DNA from: Bacillus sp. N1-1
GTDB lineage: Bacteria; Bacillota; Bacilli; Bacillales; Guptibacillaceae
Length of the DNA stretch: 64,000 nt
Reading direction: 5' to 3'
Assembly (NCBI RefSeq): GCF_009818105.1
Contig: NZ_CP046564.1
Coordinates: forward strand, 3,100,001-3,164,000
Below are positions 1 to 9,605 of the stretch, one piece after another. Positions within the stretch are counted from its first letter, which is position 1. Each line of letters begins with the position of its first letter. Made by a program: the position numbers and the translations under genes. The notes under the pieces are model-generated. The model was not told the DNA's origin and searched no databases. It was given only the letters and a program-made list of their open reading frames with translations.

Positions 1-120
1 AACATCATCTGGTTTCTTAATGATTTTAGGCCACTTTACAACAACATTTGTGACCTTCTTTCCAACAATCAAACCTTCTAGTGTGCGTTTAACCGTTTCT
101 ACTTCTGGTAATTCAGGCAT
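1..120 (-). CDS. mutM: Formamidopyrimidine-DNA glycosylase, N-terminal 40 residues only
   Basis: Base-excision repair glycosylase/AP lyase that removes 8-oxoguanine and other oxidised purines. The reading frame begins MPELPEVETVKRTLEGLIVG, the invariant Fpg N-terminus in which Pro2 is the catalytic nucleophile (Schiff base) and Glu3 the acid. It runs off the left edge of the window, so the helix-2-turn-helix and zinc finger are not visible. A good ribosome site (AAGGAGAGG) precedes the ATG. It starts 20 bases after the polA stop, so it is probably co-transcribed with polA, as in other Bacilli. Confidence 0.95.
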   Translation of the reverse strand, partial: MPELPEVETVKRTLEGLIVGKKVTNVVVKWPKIIKKPDDV

Positions 121-140
121 ATTTCCCTCTCCTTTGATGC

Positions 141-2768
141 CTACTTCGCATCATACCAGGTGGAGCCATACTCATAATCAACTTTCAGTGGCACGTCAAG
201 TTTGATTGCAGATTCCATTACTTCAGGTACGATACGTTTTAACGTTTCAATCTCATCTTGTGGTGCCTCAAAAATCAATTCATCATGTACTTGAAGCAAC
301 ATACGTGTTTCTAACTTTTCTTCTTTTAAGCGTGTCTCCATTTGAACCATGGCGAGCTTAATAATATCCGCAGCCGTTCCCTGTATTGGCGTGTTCATTG
401 CTGTTCTTTCAGCGAAGCCACGTTGATTAAAATTCCGAGAATTAATTTCAGGTAAATACCTTCTTCTCTGTAACAGCGTTGAGACATATCCGTCTTCTTT
501 TGCTTTTGTGACAACGTCTTCCATATAGTTTTTTACTCCTGGAAAGCTTTCTAAATAGCGTTCGATAAATTCTCCCGCTTCTTTTCTAGAAACGTCGATG
601 CTTTGCGATAAACCATAATCACTAATACCATAAACGATTCCAAAGTTAACAGCTTTCGCATGTCTGCGCATATTCGACGTAACATCTTCTTTATCTACAT
701 TAAACACGTTCATCGCTGTTTTTGTATGAATATCTTCATCCTGCTGGAAAGCCTCAATCAAATTCTTATCTTGCGCAATATGTGCGAGAACGCGTAGCTC
801 AATTTGAGAATAATCCGCCGCAAACATCACCCAGTCTTTTCGAGATGGAATAAACGCTTTTCTGATTTTGCGACCTTCTTCGAGGCGAATCGGGATATTC
901 TGTAAATTCGGATCGGTCGAACTGAGTCTTCCAGTCTGTGTTAAAGCTTGATTAAACCTTGTGTGTATTTTACCTGTATCTGAGTAAATAACTTTTAACA
1001 AACCTTCAATATAAGTGGAATTTAATTTACCGAGCTGACGATAAAGGAGGATTTCTGGGATTACCTCGTGTTTACTTTCAAGCTTTTCGAGCACATCAGC
1101 AGACGTTGAATATCCAGTTTTTGTTTTCTTAATAACTGGAAGCTCCAACTTCTCAAATAAAACTTCACCAAGCTGTTTAGGCGAGTTAATGTTAAACTCA
1201 GTTCCGGCGAGTTCAAAAACCTTTGCTTCAATCTTACTCAGTTTTTCATTTAACTCTTCGCCCATCTTCTCTAGGAAGTTGGTATCAACGGAAACACCTT
1301 TTGTCTCCATTTCACCTAAAACAAGCGTAAGGGGCATTTCTAGGTCGTGGAACAGCTCATACTGCTCATTGTTTTTCAACTGTTCTTCAAGCTTGTCTTT
1401 TAATTGATATACCGCATAGGCTTTTCGAACAAGGTGATCCGCAAACTCTTCAACTTCCGGAAGTTTACGTTTCGCTCCCTTTCCATAAATGGACTCATCT
1501 GAAGAAACAATAGAAAAGCCTTCTCGTCTCGAAATAGCAGATAAATCATGCGTCGATTCAGATGGATTTAGAAGATAGGAAGCAATCACTAAATCAAACG
1601 TAATACCTTCTAATGAAATGTCCTTCCAACCTAAAGCTACAACGGCTCTTTTCGCATCAAAAACCCATTTCTTCTGAGTACGATCTTCTAGAAAATTTCG
1701 AAACAACTGAGACTGCAGAGCTAAATCTGTTGGGATAAAATAATTTCCTTTTTCATTCACAAGGGAGATCCCTTGTATGTCGGCATTATGGTAATTTTCA
1801 TCCATCACTTCCACAATCATGGCAGAAGGACTAACGAGATGTTTGGCTTCTATCTCGTTGATCGTCTCAAAATCTAAGTCATCGATTTTCTCGTCCTCTA
1901 CTTCTGTCCCCCCGATTCGATTAAGAAGAGACTTGAATCCAAGTTCACTAAACAGTGTAGCGACTGATTCCTGATCATAACCGCTGTAGCCTAAATCAGT
2001 TATTCCTAATTCAAGCGGTGTTTCTTTAAAAATCGTTACAAGCTCTTTGCTCATCATAGCCTGCTCTTGATTTTCTTCCAATTTTTCTTTTAGCTTTTTA
2101 CCAGAAACATCGTCAAGCGATTCAAAAACGGCATCCACCGTGCCAAACTGTTTTAATAATTTAAGAGCCGTTTTTTCTCCAACACCAGGAACACCAGGAA
2201 TATTGTCCGAGTTATCACCCATAAGCGCCTTCATATCAATGATTTGATCAGGGCTAAGTCCGTATTTTTCACGAAGGAAGGCTGGGTCATATGTATCGAT
2301 ATCGGTTATTCCTTTTTTCGTTAGGGCTACGTGAACGTTATCTGAAACAAGTTGGAGGAGATCTTTGTCTCCGGAATAAATCTTCACTTCCCAATCTTCT
2401 TTACTTGCAAGATCCGATACGGTTCCTATGATATCATCTGCTTCATAATTCTTAATTTCATATCGCTTAATTTGAAATGCGTCCAGCACTTCACGAATGA
2501 CAGGGAACTGTTCGCTTAATTCTGAAGGCGTTTTCTGTCGCCCTCCTTTATACTCTGTGTACGTTTTATGGCGGAACGTTGTTTTACCGGCATCAAAAGC
2601 AACGAGCATATGTGTTGGCGATTCATTCTCTATAATTTTCAGCAACATCGTCGTAAATCCTAGTACGGCATTTGTATAGACACCTTTATCATTATTTAAC
2701 AACGGCAATGCAAAAAACGCACGATAGGCAATGCTATTTCCATCAATTAAAACTAACTTGTTCTTCAA
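141..2768 (-). CDS. polA: DNA polymerase I
   Basis: Repair and Okazaki-fragment-processing polymerase, 875 residues, usual length for Bacillus Pol I. The N-terminal 5'-nuclease domain (about 1-290) carries GDNSDNIPGVPGVGEKTA. The central 3'-5' exonuclease-like domain (about 310-470) appears to lack the metal-binding Asp-x-Glu: the equivalent stretch reads IVEVMDEN, so proofreading is probably absent, as in B. stearothermophilus Pol I. The polymerase domain shows motif A (DYSQIELRVLAH), motif B (RRHAKAVNFGIVYG) and motif C (QVHDELIFE). The start is TTG, chosen because a GGAGG sits just upstream and the protein then begins MKNKLVLIDGNS. mutM follows directly. Confidence 0.97.
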   Translation of the reverse strand: MKNKLVLIDGNSIAYRAFFALPLLNNDKGVYTNAVLGFTTMLLKIIENESPTHMLVAFDAGKTTFRHKTYTEYKGGRQKTPSELSEQFPVIREVLDAFQIKRYEIKNYEADDIIGTVSDLASKEDWEVKIYSGDKDLLQLVSDNVHVALTKKGITDIDTYDPAFLREKYGLSPDQIIDMKALMGDNSDNIPGVPGVGEKTALKLLKQFGTVDAVFESLDDVSGKKLKEKLEENQEQAMMSKELVTIFKETPLELGITDLGYSGYDQESVATLFSELGFKSLLNRIGGTEVEDEKIDDLDFETINEIEAKHLVSPSAMIVEVMDENYHNADIQGISLVNEKGNYFIPTDLALQSQLFRNFLEDRTQKKWVFDAKRAVVALGWKDISLEGITFDLVIASYLLNPSESTHDLSAISRREGFSIVSSDESIYGKGAKRKLPEVEEFADHLVRKAYAVYQLKDKLEEQLKNNEQYELFHDLEMPLTLVLGEMETKGVSVDTNFLEKMGEELNEKLSKIEAKVFELAGTEFNINSPKQLGEVLFEKLELPVIKKTKTGYSTSADVLEKLESKHEVIPEILLYRQLGKLNSTYIEGLLKVIYSDTGKIHTRFNQALTQTGRLSSTDPNLQNIPIRLEEGRKIRKAFIPSRKDWVMFAADYSQIELRVLAHIAQDKNLIEAFQQDEDIHTKTAMNVFNVDKEDVTSNMRRHAKAVNFGIVYGISDYGLSQSIDVSRKEAGEFIERYLESFPGVKNYMEDVVTKAKEDGYVSTLLQRRRYLPEINSRNFNQRGFAERTAMNTPIQGTAADIIKLAMVQMETRLKEEKLETRMLLQVHDELIFEAPQDEIETLKRIVPEVMESAIKLDVPLKVDYEYGSTWYDAK

Positions 2769-2911
2769 TAGAAGTCCTCCATTTCATTCATTACGCAATT
2801 TATCGATCACTGTACATCCAAAAAGACGCCTGCTCCATATATTTTACCACGATGGTAAAAAGAATGAAAAACAAGCGTCCAACTGATTAATTCTGTTTTG
2901 CTAATCAAAGA

Positions 2912-2944
2912 CAAAAAAAAGAGAGACGAGAAAATCTCGTCTCA
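2912..2944 (-). terminator. Intrinsic terminator of the phoP-phoR operon
   Basis: Inverted repeat gagacgag/ctcgtctc (2923-2930 and 2936-2943) with a short loop. On the minus strand it is followed by eight T residues (2913-2920). It lies about 95 bases downstream of the phoR stop, and upstream of polA. Confidence 0.85.
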
Positions 2945-3037
2945 AAATTGTGCTCTCGTCATGATGAAGGGGTCAATTGTTACTTTACAGAAATAATTTA
3001 AAGGACATATAAACAGACTGTAAAGAAATCGTAAAGA

Positions 3038-4456
3038 TTAATATTGTCTCTCTTTATTTAAAGTGATGACAAAAGTTGTCCCTTCACCAGGTTGACTGTT
3101 AACTCCGATGTGACCCTGGTGAGCTTCGACGAGGTGTTTCACTATAGCAAGTCCAAGACCTGTCCCACCAGAATTTCTACTTCTTGCACGATCTACTCTG
3201 TAAAAGCGTTCAAAGATTCGCGGAAGCTCTTCTTGTCGGATTCCAATTCCGTTATCCGAGATCGTAAACTGAACGGCATCTTTTTCTTCGTTAACGAAAA
3301 TCGTAACGCTTCCTCCTTCTGGAGTATACGTAATACTATTGGCAATTAAATTAAGAAACACTTGTTTTAAACGGTTTGCATCACCTTTAATTTGAAGGTC
3401 CCCATTATAGATGATTTCCACTTCAATGCTTTTCTTATCTGCTTTACTTTTTGTCATTAAAAGGCAATCATCAATCACTTCTTTTAAATCGACATCCTGC
3501 CAATTTAACGCAAAATGCTTTTGTTCCATCTTTGAGAGGTCGAGAAGATCCTGAATGAGGCTCTGAAGACGATCACTTTCATTTAAAATAATCGTAAGAA
3601 AACGAGTGCGGAAGGCTTTGTTTTCCATAGCTCCATCAAGTAATGTCTCTGCAAAGCCTTTCAATGAAGTGACAGGCGTCTTTAACTCATGAGATACGTT
3701 TGCTACAAAATCTTTTCGCATTTGTTCGAGCTTTTTTAACTCTGTAATATCGTGGAAAACAAGAACAACACCTTTTAGCTTTTCATCATGGTTAAGGATC
3801 GGCGCGCCTGAGACGTCAAAGTGGCGCATTTCGATTCCAACTTGTAACTCAACTTGTTTCCTAACAGTTTGCTCAACCAATAGCGTCTCTTCCACTAATC
3901 GAATGATTTCTCTATACGGAAGTGCTTCATAATAGAGCATATCTAAGTATTCTTCGGTTTTGACATGAAACGTTTCTTTATAAAAACGATTAACGAGGTT
4001 AATATGACCTTTGGAATCGATCAGAATTAAACCACTATCCATATTTTCAATTAATGTCATCAACCGGTTTTGCTGAATTTCATAAGAATTTGTCATGTTT
4101 TGTAAATTACGAGCGAGAATGTTTAAGGCGTGACTAAGTTGCCCCGTCTCATCCAGCTTATATTCATAAGTTCGTGCTTTAAAATTCCCCGAAGCAAGCT
4201 CATTGGCAACATTCAATGCCCCTTCTAAAGGTTTTGTTAACTGATTTGAGATGCGGAGACTAAGGTAAATAATAATGAAAAAAGCACCTGTAAATGAAAA
4301 GATTAAGATTAGCCACATATTTGATAAAGCCTCTTCGCTAGCATTATCGAATAGAATTCCTTCAAATAAATTACCTATGAAAACAACTAAGATCGAAAAG
4401 ACAAGAAAAAGTATAACGAATTGAGCATTCAGAAAACGTGAGCGGAACCGCTTCAT
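3038..4456 (-). CDS. phoR: Phosphate-responsive sensor histidine kinase, short sensor form
   Basis: Membrane histidine kinase partner of PhoP, 472 residues. Order of parts: TM1 about 11-33, only about 13 extracytoplasmic residues, TM2 about 47-68, HAMP about 69-121, PAS about 128-240, HisKA with the H-box around His256 (VSHELKTPVTSL), then HATPase with N, G1 (DNGIGI), F and G2 (GTGLGLAIV) boxes. B. subtilis PhoR is about 100 residues longer because of a large extracytoplasmic domain that is absent here. The ATG overlaps the phoP stop by four bases (ATGA), so translation is coupled. The PAS domain is the likely sensing module. Confidence 0.93.
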   Translation of the reverse strand: MKRFRSRFLNAQFVILFLVFSILVVFIGNLFEGILFDNASEEALSNMWLILIFSFTGAFFIIIYLSLRISNQLTKPLEGALNVANELASGNFKARTYEYKLDETGQLSHALNILARNLQNMTNSYEIQQNRLMTLIENMDSGLILIDSKGHINLVNRFYKETFHVKTEEYLDMLYYEALPYREIIRLVEETLLVEQTVRKQVELQVGIEMRHFDVSGAPILNHDEKLKGVVLVFHDITELKKLEQMRKDFVANVSHELKTPVTSLKGFAETLLDGAMENKAFRTRFLTIILNESDRLQSLIQDLLDLSKMEQKHFALNWQDVDLKEVIDDCLLMTKSKADKKSIEVEIIYNGDLQIKGDANRLKQVFLNLIANSITYTPEGGSVTIFVNEEKDAVQFTISDNGIGIRQEELPRIFERFYRVDRARSRNSGGTGLGLAIVKHLVEAHQGHIGVNSQPGEGTTFVITLNKERQY

Positions 4457-5172
4457 TTAACGGAAGGCTCCTCTAACTTATAGCCAAGCCCCCTAATTGT
4501 TTTAATGTATTCAGGTTTACGCGTATTTTGCTCAATTTTTTCCCTCAAATGACTAACGTGTACGTCTACAATCCGGGTATCCCCAACAAAATCATAATTC
4601 CAAACCGCACTCAAAAGCTGCTCTCTTGTTAGAACACGACCTTTATGACGTACGAGATACACTAATAATTCAAATTCTTTAGGGGTAACCTCCATCATTT
4701 CTCCCTGGAAAAATGATTCGTAATTATTAGGATAAACTTCTAGTTCACCTACCTGGATTTTCTCTGATTCTTCCATCTGGGTAGCTACTTTAGATTCTTC
4801 AAGCTGTTTTACCCGCCTAAGAATCGCTTTAACACGCGCAACGACTTCTCTAGGACTAAACGGCTTTGTCATATAATCATCAGCACCTAGCTCGAGACCA
4901 AGTACTTTATCAAATTCATCATCTTTGGCAGTCAGCATTAAAACAGGCGTATGAATGTGTCGTTGTCTCAATTCCTTACACACCTCTAACCCATCCATTT
5001 CAGGTAGCATAAGATCAAGAATAATGCAATTTGGCTTCTCAGCCTCAACTACTTTCAATGCTTCTGCACCATCTTCAGCCGTCACAACATCATAACCAGC
5101 TTGTTCAAGATTAAATTGAAGCAATGTTAAAATCGACATTTCGTCGTCTACAACTAGTATTTTTTGAGCCAT
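4453..5172 (-). CDS. phoP: Phosphate regulon response regulator (OmpR family)
   Basis: DNA-binding response regulator, 239 residues. The receiver domain (1-120) has acidic pair Asp9/Asp10, phospho-acceptor Asp53 (ILDLMLPEMDG), Thr81 and Lys103. A winged-helix Trans_reg_C domain fills about 140-235 (TREQLLSAVW, DVHVSHLREKIE, IRGLGYKLE). PhoP controls phosphate starvation genes such as phosphatases, pst and teichuronic acid genes in Bacillus. It is the first gene of the phoPR pair and is preceded by an AGGGGG ribosome site. Confidence 0.96.
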   Translation of the reverse strand: MAQKILVVDDEMSILTLLQFNLEQAGYDVVTAEDGAEALKVVEAEKPNCIILDLMLPEMDGLEVCKELRQRHIHTPVLMLTAKDDEFDKVLGLELGADDYMTKPFSPREVVARVKAILRRVKQLEESKVATQMEESEKIQVGELEVYPNNYESFFQGEMMEVTPKEFELLVYLVRHKGRVLTREQLLSAVWNYDFVGDTRIVDVHVSHLREKIEQNTRKPEYIKTIRGLGYKLEEPSVK

Positions 5173-5340
5173 CGTAAAATCCCCCTAACGAATTTCCCCA
5201 TTCATCAATGCCGATGCCAGGCTTTTCTTTTATTTTAGCCTGAATACCCTCATCATACTATTATTTTCATAAAGGCAAAAGAAAAACTTGGGTGTTTTAG
5301 CAGTATGAAGCGCTTTTATCAAAAACAAATGAAAAATGCA

Positions 5341-5367
5341 TAAAAAAAGAGCCTTATTCAGGCTCTA
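5341..5367 (-). terminator. Intrinsic terminator after the MaoC-like gene
   Basis: Stem agagcct/aggctct (5348-5354 and 5360-5366) with a 5-base loop. Seven T residues follow on the minus strand. It overlaps the stop codon of the MaoC-like gene and separates that gene from phoP. Confidence 0.85.
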
Positions 5368-5844
5368 AAAATTCTCAAAGGATGTTGACTTTGTTAATGG
5401 CTTTGCAGGATATGGCGGGCAGACAGTAAACATACCGTCTAAGATAGCTTCTCCTGTTTCATTTATGCCCTTAACGTTTATTTCAACTTCATGTGCTTTT
5501 GTAAACACGTTCATAACTTCAAACTGAAAATGAAGTGTCTCATAATGATGGACGGGATTCTCGAAAATGACTTCCTGCTTTTTAATACTACTCCCCGGCC
5601 CAGGTAAATACTTAGATATAGCACCTGTTACAATTGCAAGAAGCATAATTTGCGGGACAATCGGTTTTTTGAAAGGTGTCATCGAAGCATAATCATGCTG
5701 AATAAAAAGAGGATTATTGTCATTTGACAGCCCGAGATATAAAAGAAGGTCCCGATCCTCTATTTTTTCCGTCACTTCAAGTTTTTCACCTACTGACATT
5801 TCATCGATCATTCGTCCAAGTTTACGTTTTTTTCCTAGTAACAT
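5365..5844 (-). CDS. MaoC-like hotdog-fold protein without the canonical catalytic His
   Basis: A 159-residue single hotdog domain of the MaoC/(R)-hydratase type. The hydratase signature D-x-N-P-x-H appears as D42 N43 N44 P45 L46 F47: Asp is kept but the catalytic His position is Phe. It may therefore bind acyl-CoA without classical hydration, or use the nearby His50; this is inference. The start at 5844 is chosen because AAAGGGGGA precedes it. A longer frame starting at 5904 would begin inside the mdh terminator. A MaoC-type gene between phoP and mdh is, to my knowledge, also found in the B. cereus group. Confidence 0.8.
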   Translation of the reverse strand: MLLGKKRKLGRMIDEMSVGEKLEVTEKIEDRDLLLYLGLSNDNNPLFIQHDYASMTPFKKPIVPQIMLLAIVTGAISKYLPGPGSSIKKQEVIFENPVHHYETLHFQFEVMNVFTKAHEVEINVKGINETGEAILDGMFTVCPPYPAKPLTKSTSFENF

Positions 5845-5883
5845 CACTACTCCCCCTTTTTGAAAACGTTTTCTTTTTGTTTT

Positions 5884-5913
5884 AAAAAGAGATCCGGTTC
5901 TCACACCGGATCT
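5884..5913 (-). terminator. Intrinsic terminator after mdh
   Basis: Nine-base stem agatccggt/accggatct (5890-5898 and 5905-5913), followed on the minus strand by CTTTTTAAAA. It sits directly after the mdh stop and closes the citZ-icd-mdh block. Confidence 0.8.
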
Positions 5914-5919
5914 ACGTTA

Positions 5920-6858
5920 TTAACCTAATACCGTCATTACTTTACGAACGGAATCAGCTGATTTATCTAGCTCTTTCTTCTCTTCATTTGTTAAATCAAG
6001 TTCAATAATTTCTTCGATACCGCCACCGCCAAGAATTGTCGGTACACCAAGGTAAAGCCCGTCATAACCATACTCGCCTTCGAGGTAGGCAATCGTTGGA
6101 AGAACACGACGCTGATCTTTAAGGATCGCCTCTACCATCTCAACAAGTGAGGCAGCAGGTGCATAGTATGCACTACCATTTCCTAGAAGACTTACAATTT
6201 CGCCGCCACCTTTGCGCGTTCGTTCCACAATTTCGGCAAGGCGTTCTTCAGAAATAAGGCTCTGAAGTGGAATACCACCTGCAAACGAATAGCGAACAAG
6301 TGGAACCATATCATCACCATGCCCACCGAGGACGAACCCTGTAATATCTTTAACAGAAAGGTTCAACTCTTCAGCAATAAATGAACGGAATCGGGCAGAA
6401 TCCAGTATTCCCGACTGACCAATGACACGATTTTTAGGAAGCCCAGACTCCTTAAACACCGTATACGTCATGGCATCAACAGGATTCGTTAACACAACAA
6501 TGGTAGTTTCAGGAGAATATTTCACGATATCCTGAGTCACACTTTTCATGATTTTCGCATTCGTATTCACAAGATCGTCTCGGCTCATTCCTGGTTTTCT
6601 TGCAATTCCAGCCGTAATAACAACGATATCTGAATCTGCTGTATCTTCATAATTTGAAGTACCGGTGATTTTAGAATCAAATCCTTGAACAGGGCTTGCT
6701 TCAAACATATCAAGTGCTTTCCCTTTTGTCGGGCCCTCCTGATTTGGGATATCAACGAGTACAACGTCAGCAAGTTCTTTTTGAGCTAAAAGAAAAGCAG
6801 TTGTTGCCCCAGTAAAACCTGCACCAATTACGGAAACTTTTTTACGTTTCACTGTCAT
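5920..6858 (-). CDS. mdh: Malate dehydrogenase (lactate dehydrogenase-like type)
   Basis: Oxidises malate to oxaloacetate with NAD in the TCA cycle; cytoplasmic. 312 residues, family length. The Rossmann motif GAGFTG lies at 12-17, Asp37 at the end of beta-2 fits NAD preference, the substrate loop [10 protein letters not shown] lies at 88-97 and the catalytic His180 is in [10 protein letters not shown]. It follows icd by 43 bases with a strong AAGGAGTGG ribosome site. citZ-icd-mdh is a classic Bacillus operon. Confidence 0.97.
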   Translation of the reverse strand: MTVKRKKVSVIGAGFTGATTAFLLAQKELADVVLVDIPNQEGPTKGKALDMFEASPVQGFDSKITGTSNYEDTADSDIVVITAGIARKPGMSRDDLVNTNAKIMKSVTQDIVKYSPETTIVVLTNPVDAMTYTVFKESGLPKNRVIGQSGILDSARFRSFIAEELNLSVKDITGFVLGGHGDDMVPLVRYSFAGGIPLQSLISEERLAEIVERTRKGGGEIVSLLGNGSAYYAPAASLVEMVEAILKDQRRVLPTIAYLEGEYGYDGLYLGVPTILGGGGIEEIIELDLTNEEKKELDKSADSVRKVMTVLG

Positions 6859-6901
6859 TTAAATGCCACTCCTTTCATACAAGGAAAAATAGTGATTTAT
6901 T

Positions 6902-8173
6902 TTAGTCCATATTATTGATGAGTTCATCACCAAATTCAGATGTTTTCACTTCCGTTGCACCGTCCATAAGACGTGCAAAGTCATACGTGACAACTTTATT
7001 TGCAATTGTTTTTTCCATGGAATCAAGAACAAGCTTCGCCGCTTCATTCCATCCGATGTGCTCAAGCATAAGGACTCCTGAAAGAATAACGGAGGAAGGA
7101 TTTACTTTATCAAGACCAGCGTATTTTGGAGCCGTTCCATGTGTTGCTTCAAAGATAGCGTGTCCAGTTTCATAATTGATGTTTGCTCCAGGAGCAATTC
7201 CAATTCCACCTACCTGAGCTGCTAGAGCATCAGAAACATAGTCACCGTTCAAGTTCATTGTAGCAACTACGTCAAATTCTGCTGGACGAGTTAGAATTTG
7301 TTGCAAGAAAATATCTGCAATGGCATCTTTAACAATTAACTTGCCTTCGCTTTCTGCCTTGGACTGTGCTTCGTTCGCAGCATCTTTCCCTTTTTCTTCA
7401 ACGATGCGATCGTATTCAGACCAAGTGAAAACTTTGTCGCCAAATTCTTGCTCCGCTACTTCATAACCCCAGTTTTTGAAAGCTCCTTCAGTAAATTTCA
7501 TAATATTCCCTTTATGAACGAGCGTTACATTTCTGCGCCCCTCATCAAGTGCGTACTGAATAGCTGCGCGAACCAAGCGCTTAGTACCTTCTTCTGAAAC
7601 AGGCTTAATACCAATACCAGACGTTTCAGGGAAACGGATATTTTTTGCACCCATTTCATCTTGAAGGAAAGAAATGATTTTTTTGACTTCATCAGTACCC
7701 TTTTGGAATTCAATTCCTGCATAAATATCTTCTGTATTTTCGCGGAAAATAACCATATCGGTATCCTCAGGACGCTTTACAGGTGAAGGAACGCCTTTAA
7801 AATAACGAACTGGACGAAGACAAGTAAATAAATCAAGCTCTTGTCGTAGAGCAACATTCAGCGAACGAATGCCTCCCCCAACTGGTGTAGTAAGTGGTCC
7901 TTTGATTGCAATTATGTATTCACGAATCGCATCAAGCGTATCTGCCGGGAGCCATTCACCTGTTTTATCAAATGCTTTCTGACCTGCATATACTTCTTTC
8001 CATACGATTTTTTTCTTACCACCATAAGCTTTATCAACTGCGCCTTCTAATACTTTCGAAGCGGCCGCCCAAATATCAGGTCCTGTTCCGTCGCCCTCAA
8101 TGTATGGAATAATTGCATGATCTGGAACGTTTAGTACACCATTATTTACGGTAATCTTCTCTCCATTAGCCAT
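6902..8173 (-). CDS. icd: Isocitrate dehydrogenase (NADP)
   Basis: Converts isocitrate to 2-oxoglutarate, CO2 and NADPH. 423 residues. The substrate/phosphorylation segment [28 protein letters not shown], and the metal-binding [17 protein letters not shown] region are present. [16 protein letters not shown] marks the NADP-type enzyme. The ribosome site is TAGGAGGA. It sits between citZ and mdh and is probably made from the citZ promoter plus its own start; a weak hairpin lies upstream. Confidence 0.97.
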   Translation of the reverse strand: MANGEKITVNNGVLNVPDHAIIPYIEGDGTGPDIWAAASKVLEGAVDKAYGGKKKIVWKEVYAGQKAFDKTGEWLPADTLDAIREYIIAIKGPLTTPVGGGIRSLNVALRQELDLFTCLRPVRYFKGVPSPVKRPEDTDMVIFRENTEDIYAGIEFQKGTDEVKKIISFLQDEMGAKNIRFPETSGIGIKPVSEEGTKRLVRAAIQYALDEGRRNVTLVHKGNIMKFTEGAFKNWGYEVAEQEFGDKVFTWSEYDRIVEEKGKDAANEAQSKAESEGKLIVKDAIADIFLQQILTRPAEFDVVATMNLNGDYVSDALAAQVGGIGIAPGANINYETGHAIFEATHGTAPKYAGLDKVNPSSVILSGVLMLEHIGWNEAAKLVLDSMEKTIANKVVTYDFARLMDGATEVKTSEFGDELINNMD

Positions 8174-8205
8174 TATATATTCCTCCTAGTGAATGATTAA
8201 CATTT

Positions 8206-8238
8206 AATAAAAGGGAAGAAACCTTCCCTTTTTTTTAT
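8206..8238. terminator. Hairpin between citZ and icd
   Basis: Stem aagggaag/cttccctt (8211-8218 and 8223-8230). On the minus strand the tail is TTTTATTAAA, so it could act as a partial terminator behind citZ. On the plus strand eight T residues follow, although no plus-strand gene ends here. Confidence 0.6.
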
Positions 8239-9353
8239 TATCTATTTTCTACTTTTACATACGTTTGATTTGTCGCCCCTACGTATTCAGCACGCGGACG
8301 GATTAAACGGTTATTGCTGTACTGCTCAAGAATATGAGCAATCCAACCGGATACACGACTGACTGCGAATAGCGGTGTGAACAAATCATGATCAATCCCA
8401 AGACTATGATAAACAGAAGCTGAATAAAAATCGACATTAGGCGGGAGACCCTTTTCACTTGTCACGATTTCTTCCATCTTTGTCGATATCTCGTACCACT
8501 TTGTTTCTCCAGTAAGTTCTGTTAGCTTACGAGACATTTCACGCAAATGCTTTGCACGTGGATCACCAGTTTTGTATACGCGATGTCCAAAGCCCATGAT
8601 CTTTTCTTTATTTTCAAATGCATTCTGCAAATATGGTTCGACGTTATCAACGCGATCGATTTCACTTAACATAGCCATGACACGTTCGTTTGCTCCACCA
8701 TGAAGTGGTCCTTTCAGTGCACCAATTGCAGCTGTTACGCCTGAATACATATCTGAAAGTGTTGCAACACATACGCGTGCAGTAAATGTTGAAGCATTTA
8801 GCTCATGATCGGCATGGAGCACTAGCGCTTTATTAATCGCTGTAACAGCAACTTCTTCTGGAAGTTCTCCTGTTAACGTATAAAGAAAGTTTGCAGCAAA
8901 GCTAAGATCTTTCTTAGGCTCTACTGGAACTTTCCCTTCACGAATACGTGAAAAAGCGGTTACAACAGTTGGGATCTTTGCTTGAAGACGGATCGCTTTA
9001 CGGTAATTCGCCTCTTCACTCATATCGTTCGATTCTTCATCATAAAGTGCAAGTGTAGAAACCGCTGTACGAAGAGCCGCCATTGGATGCACCTTATCGA
9101 TTGGATACGATTTCATTTGATTCACAATTTCTTCAGGAATAGAAGCGTTACTAGCAAATTCTGCTGTGAATTCCTCAAGTTCAGTCTTATTAGGAAGTTT
9201 ATCGTTCCATAATAGATAGATTACTTCTTCAAAACTAGCATTTTCAGCGAGGTCATCGATATTATATCCTCTGTATGTTAAGACATCATTTACAATAGAA
9301 CTAATCGATGATGTTGTTGCAACTACGCCTTCTAATCCGCGAGTAGTCGTCAT
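8238..9353 (-). CDS. citZ: Citrate synthase
   Basis: Condenses acetyl-CoA and oxaloacetate, the entry step of the TCA cycle. 371 residues, typical of the short Gram-positive type. Active-site segments: LHADHELNASTF, LKGPLHGGANE (His), MGFGHRVYK (His), and the Asp-containing NVDFYSASVYHSLGI. The ribosome site is AAAGGAGAGGG. An own promoter and a CcpA-type operator are visible in the 250-base upstream region. First gene of citZ-icd-mdh. Confidence 0.97.
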   Translation of the reverse strand: MTTTRGLEGVVATTSSISSIVNDVLTYRGYNIDDLAENASFEEVIYLLWNDKLPNKTELEEFTAEFASNASIPEEIVNQMKSYPIDKVHPMAALRTAVSTLALYDEESNDMSEEANYRKAIRLQAKIPTVVTAFSRIREGKVPVEPKKDLSFAANFLYTLTGELPEEVAVTAINKALVLHADHELNASTFTARVCVATLSDMYSGVTAAIGALKGPLHGGANERVMAMLSEIDRVDNVEPYLQNAFENKEKIMGFGHRVYKTGDPRAKHLREMSRKLTELTGETKWYEISTKMEEIVTSEKGLPPNVDFYSASVYHSLGIDHDLFTPLFAVSRVSGWIAHILEQYSNNRLIRPRAEYVGATNQTYVKVENR

Positions 9354-9410
9354 ACGTCTCCCTCTCCTTTTCCATATTATTGGCTCTAGTATTTTCTAAA
9401 AATTCTGCTT

Positions 9411-9425
9411 TGATAACGCTTTTAA
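9411..9425 (-). promoter_or_regulatory. cre-like CcpA site in the citZ leader
   Basis: Minus-strand TTAAAAGCGTTATCA matches the cre consensus WTGNAANCGNWWNCA with one mismatch (A for G at position 3). It lies about 50 bases downstream of the predicted -10, where CcpA binding would block elongation. Carbon catabolite control of citZ by CcpA is established in B. subtilis. Confidence 0.6.
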
Positions 9426-9475
9426 AACGCTCCAAAAAAATAAGAACCTATGTACAAGATGGTGCGTCAATTCTC

Positions 9476-9504
9476 ATTATAAACAATTCTCTGATATTTG
9501 TGAA
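9476..9504 (-). promoter_or_regulatory. SigA promoter of citZ
   Basis: On the minus strand, -35 TTCACA (9499-9504), 17-base spacer, -10 TATAAT (9476-9481). The only convincing promoter between citZ and ytwI. Confidence 0.7.
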
Positions 9505-9605
9505 TGAATATGCATAATTTCGTCGATTCCTTTTTTTCTCAAATGTCCGAAAAATGATAATAAAGAAGCGAATTATGCAAACGTTATGCCCTTCTGAGCA
9601 GACGT

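Noticed and set aside
5845..5904. N-terminal extension of the MaoC-like gene to 5904
   Set aside because: It would start within the mdh terminator hairpin and has no ribosome site; the ATG at 5844 has AAAGGGGGA.
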